Below, piece after piece: positions 1 through 6,120 of a stretch of DNA of 6,120 nt (position 1 is the first letter of the stretch; each line of letters opens with the position of its first letter). The notes beneath the pieces were generated by a model. That model saw only the letters and a program-made list of their open reading frames with translations. It ran no database searches and was not told the DNA's origin. The position numbers were made by a program, and so were the translations under genes. Source of the stretch: Bacteroidota bacterium (GTDB taxonomy: Bacteria; Bacteroidota; Bacteroidia; Bacteroidales; UBA10428); contig JAHEEB010000020.1 of NCBI GenBank assembly GCA_024640925.1, positions 8,280-14,399 of the forward strand, read 5' to 3'.

Positions 1-2386
1 AGCGGAATGTCTGAAAAAGTTTCTGATCGTTGGTACCTTCAATTGTATCAAAAGTTCTTCTCTGACTGCCATAAAATGGTGGCAATCCTTTAAACTGGTC
101 AGTCCACGATTTGCTGCCCCATGTTGTGTCGGATATCTGGTGCCGGTCTGCCATCCAAAGATTACCATTTTCGTCGGTATAGTTGTTCCCGCCGCAATTT
201 ACCCGATAGAGATAATTATACCCGGGTTTAGCAATCGTGGAGACTACCTGTGTTGTGTTTCTAACTGACATTGTATTCTTATATTCGGGCAAATGGTATA
301 ATACAACCATATCCTGTGCTGCTTCTTTTCCCCCAATGTAGCCTTTGGCGTATAAAATATTATACCTGATATCTGCTTTTTCCCAAATGAAGGGGATTCC
401 TCTTCCCCTGTTTTTTAATCTTCCCAGCGATATTCCATTAATTCCATTGAATAATTCAACTTCGTCGCAGTTTGAATATACAGTAATGCTGTCTTTTACA
501 CCTGGCTCCGTCCAGCGGTTTGGCCAGGTATGTGAAACAATATATACCATGGGTGAAGTTTCTTTCGGAACATAATTTGCCCGATACATATAAAAGGCAT
601 CGAGTGGTTCACCCCAAGGAGTAAAAAGTCCCTTGTAATTAGCAGGACCAATCCGATCGATATCTCTGAGTCCTTCACCACTTTGTATCCTTCCGGGGTT
701 ATCGTGCGAACTAAGAACCCACAAAAACTGACCACAGACGCTATCCTTTACAGATTCAGCTTTCCGTATTTTCATCTCTAAGAGCTGTGTCATCCGGTTT
801 TCGCTGAGTATTCCATTTATATTAAACGGACCTTCGGAATGTAGATCGATACTGCGCCATGCACCATATTCGCCATTTAAAAGGTCCTTTGGTAACTCCT
901 TGTCGTAATTTTCGGGCTTGCCACCATATGTACCCGACCAATTTTGTATGACATTCCAGTCGGTGCCCACACCGCCGTTACAGGTTGTGACAATTCGTTG
1001 CGACGAGGTTGTCGGATCCATTTCATGGATTATCTGAACACACTCTCTGGCAAATTCTTCGGGCAGGGAACTTTCGTTCTGTAACCCCCATATAATATTC
1101 GACGGATTGTTTCGTCTTTCCTTCACCCATTCTCGCAGGAGGATTTTAAAATTCTCTTTAAAATCAGGATTATCAAACCAGATATGAGCACTCATTTGTG
1201 TCCACCATAATAACCCTATACTATCGCACAATTCCTGGTAACGGATGTTGTGTGGCTGGTGAGCATCGCGAAATGCATTAAACCCGGCAGCTTTTATTTG
1301 CTCTATTCTTGTTTTAATCTGTTCATCGGTAAAAGCATGGCTATTCCCAAACCTGTGCTCGTATTCGCCAATACCATTTATGAAAACAGGCTTTCCGTTT
1401 ATAAGAAATTGTCCGGTTGTGTTTTTTTTGTTGATGGGCCAACTTATCCACCGTATGCCATATTTTGTGTCGGTTTCATCAATAACCTTTTTGTTTTCCA
1501 CCAGTTTGGAATGTAAGGTATACAAATAAGGATTTTCGGGAGACCAAAGTGTGGCATTTTTTAACGTAAGGGATACACCTTTAATAAATATCGTTTTACC
1601 CGGATCAATTTGAAACATGGTTTTGGTTTCAGCAACCTTTTTGCCCGATGTATCGAGCATATAGCTGATAAGTGTTAATTTTCTTGATGTTTCACTATAA
1701 TTTTTCAGTTCCGTTTCGATATGAAGGTTAGCTTCTTTCTCCGAAACACTGGTATCGTTCCAAATATGCACACCAAAGGGTTCTATACGCACATCGTTTG
1801 TGATTATTAAAGAAACAGGCCTGAAAATTCCCATAGGTTGCGAACCTTCTGAAAATCCCCATTCTTCGGAGCAGCCACCGCATACCCATGGAAGATCGCG
1901 TATGTTTGCCGGATGATCGGCCCGAACAGCAAGCAAATTTGGTTTGTTAAACTCAATAGCATTTGTAATATCTATGGTGAAAGTGGTTCTGCCCCCTGCA
2001 TGATATCCCACTTTTACCCCGTTTAACCAAACTGTAGCATAGGAACTAACTCCTTCAAAGAAAAGAAAGTAACGCTTGTTTGCTTCGTTTTTTGTAAATG
2101 AAAACTCTTTCCGGTACCAGATGTAACCATGCCGGTTTCCATGTACCTTGCGGAGATATCCTTCATACTTGTCCCAGTTGTGGGGCACATCAACAGAAAC
2201 CCAGTTATTTGTGCTGAAGTCCGACATCTCAAAGCCATTGTAAGCCTCTTTGTTGGTATCATTAGCTACAGTTACCCAACCTGCGTTTAACGAAATTGTT
2301 TGACGCACCGGAGTATTCTGCTGATTGAAGGCAGAAAGAGTAGGCAAAATCAGGAAAGGAATGAATAATTTTAATATTTTTTGCAC
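1..2386 (-). CDS. GH2 beta-galactosidase-like enzyme with DUF4982-like and malectin-like domains (3' partial)
   Basis: Secreted or periplasmic exo-glycosidase of glycoside hydrolase family 2, probably removing terminal beta-galactose (or a related sugar) from a glycan. The reading frame is open for 795 codons to the left edge, so the C-terminus is absent. The start is GTG at 2386; an in-frame TAG at 2422-2420 rules out a much earlier start, and no ATG lies between. Residues 1-20 (MQKILKLFIPFLILPTLSAF) form a signal peptide without lipobox Cys. Then come the GH2 sugar-binding jelly roll (about 30-195, GYIWYRKEF at 87-95), an Ig-like domain (about 200-310) and the TIM barrel (about 315-600). 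The barrel has RDAHQPHN at 373-380, the acid/base motif GLQNES with Glu438, and the likely nucleophile Glu506 in NGEYG. A DUF4982-like segment follows (about 610-715, VYSNCDEVELF), then the start of a malectin-like domain (RVNCGG at 728-733, YTDENGNLWMADR at 736-748). It is last of three co-directional genes, 53 bp after SusD. Beta-galactosidase is favoured over beta-glucuronidase because the glucuronidase NxK motif was not seen; the exact substrate is not determined. No frameshift was found across the frame. Confidence 0.93.
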   Translation of the reverse strand, partial: MQKILKLFIPFLILPTLSAFNQQNTPVRQTISLNAGWVTVANDTNKEAYNGFEMSDFSTNNWVSVDVPHNWDKYEGYLRKVHGNRHGYIWYRKEFSFTKNEANKRYFLFFEGVSSYATVWLNGVKVGYHAGGRTTFTIDITNAIEFNKPNLLAVRADHPANIRDLPWVCGGCSEEWGFSEGSQPMGIFRPVSLIITNDVRIEPFGVHIWNDTSVSEKEANLHIETELKNYSETSRKLTLISYMLDTSGKKVAETKTMFQIDPGKTIFIKGVSLTLKNATLWSPENPYLYTLHSKLVENKKVIDETDTKYGIRWISWPINKKNTTGQFLINGKPVFINGIGEYEHRFGNSHAFTDEQIKTRIEQIKAAGFNAFRDAHQPHNIRYQELCDSIGLLWWTQMSAHIWFDNPDFKENFKILLREWVKERRNNPSNIIWGLQNESSLPEEFARECVQIIHEMDPTTSSQRIVTTCNGGVGTDWNVIQNWSGTYGGKPENYDKELPKDLLNGEYGAWRSIDLHSEGPFNINGILSENRMTQLLEMKIRKAESVKDSVCGQFLWVLSSHDNPGRIQSGEGLRDIDRIGPANYKGLFTPWGEPLDAFYMYRANYVPKETSPMVYIVSHTWPNRWTEPGVKDSITVYSNCDEVELFNGINGISLGRLKNRGRGIPFIWEKADIRYNILYAKGYIGGKEAAQDMVVLYHLPEYKNTMSVRNTTQVVSTIAKPGYNYLYRVNCGGNNYTDENGNLWMADRHQISDTTWGSKSWTDQFKGLPPFYGSQRRTFDTIEGTNDQKLFQTFR

Positions 2387-2439
2387 GTTGGTTTTTTTTA
2401 TTACTAGTTCAAAATAGTACTATGATAGTTTAAGAGGAT
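2387..2439 (-). other. Short SusD-GH2 intergenic spacer with a 10-bp palindrome
   Basis: This 53-bp AT-rich gap separates the SusD stop from the GTG start of the GH2 gene. It contains a perfect 10-bp palindrome, ATAGTACTAT, at 2414-2423, overlapping a second near-palindrome (ACTAT-C-ATAGT on the minus strand). No hairpin followed by a U-run is seen, so read-through into the GH2 gene is plausible. Whether the palindrome acts in RNA processing or regulation cannot be told from the sequence. Confidence 0.35.
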
Positions 2440-4440
2440 TTATTCATAACCAGGATTTTGTTTTAGTCCATCAAATTTGTAGATTAATTCTGGCTGATTA
2501 ATAGGGATATACCTTAGATTATGGAATTCCTTGATATTATTGCCCACGTCGGTATTGTGAGCAGCTACTCTTTCTACCAACTTACCTGTACGCTTAAGAT
2601 CGAACCAGCGTAATTGTTCACCAGCCAACTCTCGTGCTCTTTCATCAAGAATGAAGTCGATATCAATATCTGTTCCTGAATTAATTCCATACTTCGATAA
2701 TAAAGCGGCTCCATCACCAGTATAAGATCGGGAATTAGCAAGCGCAAGAAGATAATCATAAGCAAGGACGGTATTACCTGTTTTATATGCAGCTTCGGCT
2801 GCAATTAGGTACATCTCAGAAATACGCAGAATAACAGCATTTCTCGAACTATATTGTTGTGCAATGCTTGCTTTTGTATTATCATAAAACTTCTTGGTAA
2901 TTGGGAAATAATATTGTCTGTTGTTGGCTGAATCCGGTGTGCCATTTGGCTGATACATATCATTGATATCAATTATCAAATATCCTTTTTCAGGATGAAA
3001 GTAATATAAATCAGTAGTATCAAATTTGGCTTTTTGAGATTTTGGAACCGGAGTTTTTGAAAAATAAACAGCTGTGTCTTCTAATGCAAACATGTCAGTT
3101 CCAACTTTTTCGGCTGGGACAGCATATTTAATTCCATTAATATAGTAATTATGTTTCCAATTTGGAATTAAATCTATATAATTTGCATACCAAACATTCT
3201 TAAACGAACTGTTAAAACGTTTATCAGTTGTTTCATCGAACAGGTCAATAAAGAATTTTGTTGGCATATACCGTTGGTAACCTCTGCCATCTTGTATGGA
3301 ACGCATTAAACCCCAAGATAGGCTTTCATAGCGAATTTCAAACATAAGATGATTCTGATTTCCTCCCTCTCTTAAACAAAGAAAAGTAACATTATTACTG
3401 TAGTTATAAATATTTTCAGCATATGAATTGAGAGGATCAGGGTAGATTGTATTATCCAGGGCATATATAAATTCCGGGTTTTGTCGATTATGAATATACC
3501 AAACTGAATCGAGATTGTTTGATAATGCAAATTCCCCACTTTTAATAATCATCTCAGAATAGCTTAAGGCTTTGTCATTAATCCCTCTTGTAAGATAAAT
3601 TCTTGCTAAGAAAGCCCTGGCAACCTGTTTGGATAATTCAGTCTTTACTTCTGATTTTGCCGGTAAGTTAGTTTCCGCAAAAATCAGATCCCTGATTATT
3701 TGGTTATACATTGTATCAACAGGTACTGTACTGAATGAATTTTGTTCTAAAGGTCTAAAATCCAAAGTATACATTGCGCCACCCCAGGTTTCAACAATAT
3801 GCCATAAATAAAAGGCTCTTAAGAATCTAACCTCGGCTTCTTTTTTTGTTTTTTCTACATCCGATAAAGATGATTTTCCGATAAAATTGACTGCGGCATT
3901 GCAGTTTATTAGTCCGCGGTAGAGTTCGTTCCATAATGCAGTCAGGTAATTTGCATTTAATTCATTAATGGTATCATAGTTTGCAATGTCCAAGGCCCGG
4001 TTATCCAAGCCCCTGGTATAAATATCTGTTCCAAGTTCAGTAAGGTTAGTGCCAACCTCTTTTCCATACCAGGCCCTGATTGGAAGATAGCACTGAAACA
4101 AAAGCATCTCGGTATCGTTAATGCTTAGAGTATCGATTGCTTCGTTAAAGAAGGCTGTTTCTATGGAATTGGTTACAATAGTACCACAAGACATTCCACT
4201 TACTGTTGCCCGATAATAAGACTCTGAAGAAATAGTTACTTTATATATTTCATTGTTTTCACCAGAGATATCTGTCCATGTTTTATTATCCGTGGAGCTT
4301 TGCCATTGTATTGATCCCTTTGGATTTTCTATCTGTAAAATAACCGTGTCGTTTATTTGTCCGTTAATTCTTATATTGTTCTGTGCAGAAACGTAAAATA
4401 TATAGAATGATCCCAGTATTGTTAATAGTATATGTTTCAT
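2440..4440 (-). CDS. SusD/RagB-family glycan-binding protein with N-terminal Ig-like domain, no lipobox
   Basis: SusD-like proteins sit at the outer-membrane surface, bind oligosaccharides and act as the lid of a SusC TonB-dependent transporter. The start chosen is ATG at 4440 (666 aa). It gives a clean signal peptide, MKHILLTILGSFYIFYVSAQ, and avoids overlap with the previous gene. An in-frame ATG at 4485 would add 15 residues ahead of the signal peptide and overlap the upstream stop. An AGGGA lies only 2 nt before the chosen ATG, too close for a standard Shine-Dalgarno site. Residues about 21-95 resemble the Ig-like domains of Bacteroidota surface proteins (IQWQSSTDNKTWTDISG, then YYRATVSGMSC). 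SusD hallmarks follow: EVRFLRAFYLWHIVETWG at about 203-220, a TPR-like helical stretch KQVARAFLARIYLTRG, RISEMYLIAAEAAYKTGN, LDERARELAGEQLRWFDLKR at 598-617, and the terminal QNPGYE. Oddities: there is no Cys at the signal cleavage site, so it is not a classical lipoprotein, and no SusC lies next to it. Family assignment is firm; ligand unknown. Confidence 0.93.
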   Translation of the reverse strand: MKHILLTILGSFYIFYVSAQNNIRINGQINDTVILQIENPKGSIQWQSSTDNKTWTDISGENNEIYKVTISSESYYRATVSGMSCGTIVTNSIETAFFNEAIDTLSINDTEMLLFQCYLPIRAWYGKEVGTNLTELGTDIYTRGLDNRALDIANYDTINELNANYLTALWNELYRGLINCNAAVNFIGKSSLSDVEKTKKEAEVRFLRAFYLWHIVETWGGAMYTLDFRPLEQNSFSTVPVDTMYNQIIRDLIFAETNLPAKSEVKTELSKQVARAFLARIYLTRGINDKALSYSEMIIKSGEFALSNNLDSVWYIHNRQNPEFIYALDNTIYPDPLNSYAENIYNYSNNVTFLCLREGGNQNHLMFEIRYESLSWGLMRSIQDGRGYQRYMPTKFFIDLFDETTDKRFNSSFKNVWYANYIDLIPNWKHNYYINGIKYAVPAEKVGTDMFALEDTAVYFSKTPVPKSQKAKFDTTDLYYFHPEKGYLIIDINDMYQPNGTPDSANNRQYYFPITKKFYDNTKASIAQQYSSRNAVILRISEMYLIAAEAAYKTGNTVLAYDYLLALANSRSYTGDGAALLSKYGINSGTDIDIDFILDERARELAGEQLRWFDLKRTGKLVERVAAHNTDVGNNIKEFHNLRYIPINQPELIYKFDGLKQNPGYE

Positions 4441-4471
4441 TTTCCCTGATTTTAAAAGTTGGAATAAGGCT

Positions 4472-5746
4472 TTATTGTATATCAATTAGAATTTTTTCCT
4501 GGTATACCTTATTGTTTGTAATAATTTGTACAAAGTATAAACCTGAATGGATATTTTTGAGCTGTATGGTTTGTTCACCTTGTGAAGAAAGGAAGCTGTA
4601 GTTTTCAACAAAAACTGTTTTGCCTTCCAGAGAAATTACTTTTGCAGTACAATTATTTGCCAACCCCTCGTTTAGACGGAATGTTATATCTCCATTGCTG
4701 GGATTAGGGTATAACAGCAATTGATCGGATTCGTATTGCTCAATACCATCAGTACAAGTAGCCTCTAACTTCACTTCATAAGTGTTTGGGCCACATAATT
4801 CCAGTCCATTGTTTTGTATTGCTGAGTTATGTGAAAATGTTACAGTTTTGGATTTCTTTTCCCAAGCATGAAATCTCCAGGAATAACTAATCCTTTCATA
4901 AATTTCTTCGTCTTTATTAATGTTAATGATTTCTGTGAAGGTAGGCGCAACAACTTCAGGTAAAGTGTAATATTTAAAATATTTAATCTGGTTCCTGATT
5001 CCCGATGCATCATATGTATATTCCTCAAATGAACGTTTATCCCAGCCTCCAAGACCATCCCTATGTAACTCTTCTTTTTTTGTTAGAATGGCATTGGAGT
5101 AGGTGAAAACTGTTTTTGAATTATCAATAATTGAATCATATCCATACAAATATGTGTAAAAGCTGCTAATAACTTCTGAAAGCAGATTACCGTTAAATAC
5201 ATAAGAGGTTTTTGTGTTATATACTCTTACACTCCCATTAAAGTATCCCTCAATTTCTTCAACCAGCCTGCCATTGTTATCATAGTTCCAGGTTGTGTAA
5301 TTCACCATAGAATCATTATTAGATCTGATCGTTTCTTGTCTTAATCCTTGTTCATTATAACTAATGCTATCGCGATATTGGGGAACCCAGACTCCTCCAT
5401 CTAAACAATAGATAAAATCTGTAAGTAAGCTATCATTCCCATTATAACTATAAACATGTTTATAATTTTTTGTATTATAACGATATTCTCTTTCTAATAA
5501 TCTACCCTGTGAATCATAAGTAAACCTTGTTGTATCAATTGTTATTCCTACTGTTGAATAATCTCTTTGTTCAACGGTACTTTCAATACAATGGGTTCCG
5601 GTATAGACATATTTTTGAATCTGAGAAACTACCCAGCAATTATGCCATTCAAAATAATAAACCGAGTCGGGCTGACTAACTTCGGTTTGCCCAAACATAG
5701 GTGGAAAGAGCAAAATGATGCACCATAAAAAAACACTTCGTTTCAT
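4472..5746 (-). CDS. Secreted protein with YD-like beta repeats and C-terminal T9SS type A sorting domain
   Basis: A 424-aa exported protein of unknown specific function. Residues 1-20 (MKRSVFLWCIILLFPPMFGQ) are a Sec signal peptide without lipobox. Residues about 72-260 hold roughly seven imperfect repeats of aromatic-X-Tyr/Phe-(Asp/Asn)-X-X-Gly-X-Leu type: FTYDSQGRL at 75, YSYNGNDSL at 99, ISYNEQGL at 128, WNYDNNGRL at 153, YVFNGNLL at 182, FTYSNAIL at 214 and YTYDASGI at 243, spaced 24-32 residues apart. They look like beta-hairpin (YD/RHS-like) units. The C-terminus from about 344 is a T9SS type A sorting domain: YPNPSNGDITF at 346-356, KVISLEGKTVF at 369-379, then IHSGLYFVQI and the final KILI. 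Such domains send proteins through the type IX secretion system to the cell surface or medium, usually with cleavage of the domain. The gene leads the apparent operon; its stop is 31 bp before the SusD start. It may be a surface adhesin or glycan-associated accessory; this is inference from position only. Confidence 0.88.
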   Translation of the reverse strand: MKRSVFLWCIILLFPPMFGQTEVSQPDSVYYFEWHNCWVVSQIQKYVYTGTHCIESTVEQRDYSTVGITIDTTRFTYDSQGRLLEREYRYNTKNYKHVYSYNGNDSLLTDFIYCLDGGVWVPQYRDSISYNEQGLRQETIRSNNDSMVNYTTWNYDNNGRLVEEIEGYFNGSVRVYNTKTSYVFNGNLLSEVISSFYTYLYGYDSIIDNSKTVFTYSNAILTKKEELHRDGLGGWDKRSFEEYTYDASGIRNQIKYFKYYTLPEVVAPTFTEIININKDEEIYERISYSWRFHAWEKKSKTVTFSHNSAIQNNGLELCGPNTYEVKLEATCTDGIEQYESDQLLLYPNPSNGDITFRLNEGLANNCTAKVISLEGKTVFVENYSFLSSQGEQTIQLKNIHSGLYFVQIITNNKVYQEKILIDIQ

Positions 5747-5878
5747 AGGGTATTGAATTTAGTATTATTATACACTTCTATTTAAAACAACTTAAACTTC
5801 TAAGATAAATAAAACCAAATAGGTTTTTGAAGTTATTTTATTAACAGATTTTATCCGATTATTTTTTAAGAAAGCAAG
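5747..5878. other. AT-rich leader upstream of the three-gene cluster
   Basis: This non-coding stretch precedes the first gene of the cluster and should contain its promoter. On the minus strand a TATAAT (5772-5767) and a TTGTTT (5790-5785) occur, but the 12-bp gap between them fits neither the Bacteroidota consensus (TTTG at -33, TAnnTTTG at -7) nor a standard bacterial promoter, so no promoter is called. No tRNA-like or riboswitch-like structure was recognised, and no ribosome binding site is clear before the ATG at 5746. Confidence 0.4.
5811..5827. other. Small hairpin in the leader, possible weak terminator
   Basis: AAAACC (5811-5816) and GGTTTT (5822-5827) can form a 6-bp stem around a 5-nt loop. 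On the minus strand the right arm ends in four Ts followed by ATTTAT. It could end transcription arriving from beyond the right edge or structure the leader RNA, but the stem is short and AT-rich and could be chance in sequence of this composition. Confidence 0.2.
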
Positions 5879-6120
5879 AAATCCAATGTTGAATTTGTTT
5901 CCTGCAAGCTGTAAACGTGAAAAACGAACGTTGAACAGGCTGTTTACATCTCTGTTTAGTCAGAATTCATTCGTTGAATTGGTTTCCTGCAATCTACAGG
6001 AACAAAATTCGTAGATGGATTTGCTATTTACATCGTGTAAGGAACTAAATCCATAGTTGAATTTGTTTTCTGCAAGCTGTAAATGTAAAAAACGAATGTT
6101 GAACCGGTTGTTTACAAATC
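5879..6120. repeat. Degenerate tandem repeat, about 84-bp period, three units, open at right edge
   Basis: Units begin near 5879, 5963 and 6047. The first (5879-5952) and third (6047-6120) align without gaps at offset 168 with 64 of 74 identical bases. The middle unit is more diverged but keeps two boxes. Box A is gttgaatt...gtttcctgcaa, at 5888-5910, 5973-5995 (21 of 23 identical to the first) and 6056-6078. Box B is gctgtttacatc-like, at 5939-5950, 6023-6034 (11 of 12) and 6107-6118 (degraded at its end). The boxes lie 50-51 bp apart in each unit. In units one and three TGTAAA before and TTTACA after form a short inverted repeat of about 40 bp overall. No unit precedes 5879, and the array reaches the window end, so its full length is unknown. 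Coding is unlikely because stops fall in the third copy. Confidence 0.8.
5976..6010. repeat. Imperfect palindrome (potential hairpin) in the middle repeat unit
   Basis: GAATTGGTTTCCTG (5976-5989) pairs with CAGGAACAAAATTC (5997-6010) at 11 of 14 positions, around the 7-nt loop CAATCTA, with one three-base internal mismatch. The outer GAATT/AATTC and inner TTCCTG/CAGGAA segments are perfect. The left arm is box A of the tandem repeat; the right arm is a diverged inverted copy found only in the middle unit. It is too far from any visible gene end to be assigned as a terminator. Confidence 0.55.

Noticed and set aside
345..575. Plus-strand open frames opposite the GH2 gene (345-575, 1250-1516)
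   Set aside because: They lie antisense to a clearly coding GH2 frame with catalytic motifs, and their products show no family features.
2440..4485. Longer SusD start at 4485
   Set aside because: It would overlap the upstream stop and put 15 polar residues ahead of an otherwise normal signal peptide; the ATG at 4440 fits better.
3629..4601. Plus-strand open frames at 3629-3811 and 4383-4601
   Set aside because: They are antisense to the SusD and T9SS genes; the hydrophobic product of the second is the reverse reading of signal-peptide and sorting-domain codons.
5767..5790. TTGTTT and TATAAT on the minus strand as a promoter for the operon
   Set aside because: The 12-bp spacing fits neither Bacteroidota nor sigma70-type promoters, and such words are expected by chance in AT-rich sequence.
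5886..6014. A 42-codon plus-strand reading frame beginning ATGTTGAATTTG inside the repeat array
   Set aside because: It spans repeat units, has no recognisable domain, and the matching third copy is interrupted by stops, so it is more likely chance.
5879..6120. CRISPR-like array suggested by regularly spaced repeats
   Set aside because: The spacing between box A copies is too long, the intervening sequence is itself repeated (box B) rather than unique, and no cas gene is seen.

Overview
The window looks like part of a carbohydrate-utilisation locus from a Bacteroidota (Bacteroidetes) genome. Two family signatures support this: a SusD/RagB-type glycan-binding protein, and a secreted protein with a C-terminal type IX secretion (T9SS) sorting domain. 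The T9SS signature makes a classical gut Bacteroides less likely, since most lack T9SS. A Marinilabiliales/Prolixibacteraceae-like or other T9SS-bearing lineage fits better. This placement is inference from gene families, not from a marker gene.

All three genes lie on the minus strand and are transcribed right to left. First is a 424-aa secreted protein (4472-5746) with a signal peptide, about seven YD-like beta-strand repeats and a T9SS type A sorting domain. After a 31-bp gap comes a SusD-like protein (2440-4440, 666 aa from the preferred start). It has an added N-terminal Ig-like domain and no lipoprotein cysteine. After a further 53 bp comes a glycoside hydrolase family 2 enzyme (1-2386), beta-galactosidase-like, with a DUF4982-like domain and the beginning of a malectin-like carbohydrate-binding domain. 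This last gene runs off the left edge, so its C-terminus is missing. The short gaps and shared strand suggest one operon.

The likely joint role is capture and cleavage of a galactoside-containing glycan: SusD binds it at the surface, GH2 trims it, and the T9SS protein is a surface or secreted accessory of unknown function. No SusC/TonB-dependent transporter, regulator or sulfatase is visible. The SusC that normally lies directly upstream of SusD is replaced here by the T9SS protein.

The right end (5747-6120) carries no convincing gene. It holds an AT-rich leader with a small hairpin (5747-5878), then a degenerate tandem repeat of about 84 bp (three units from 5879, continuing past the window edge). 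The middle unit contains an imperfect palindrome. The most unusual points are the non-lipoprotein Ig-SusD fusion without adjacent SusC, and this intergenic repeat array.
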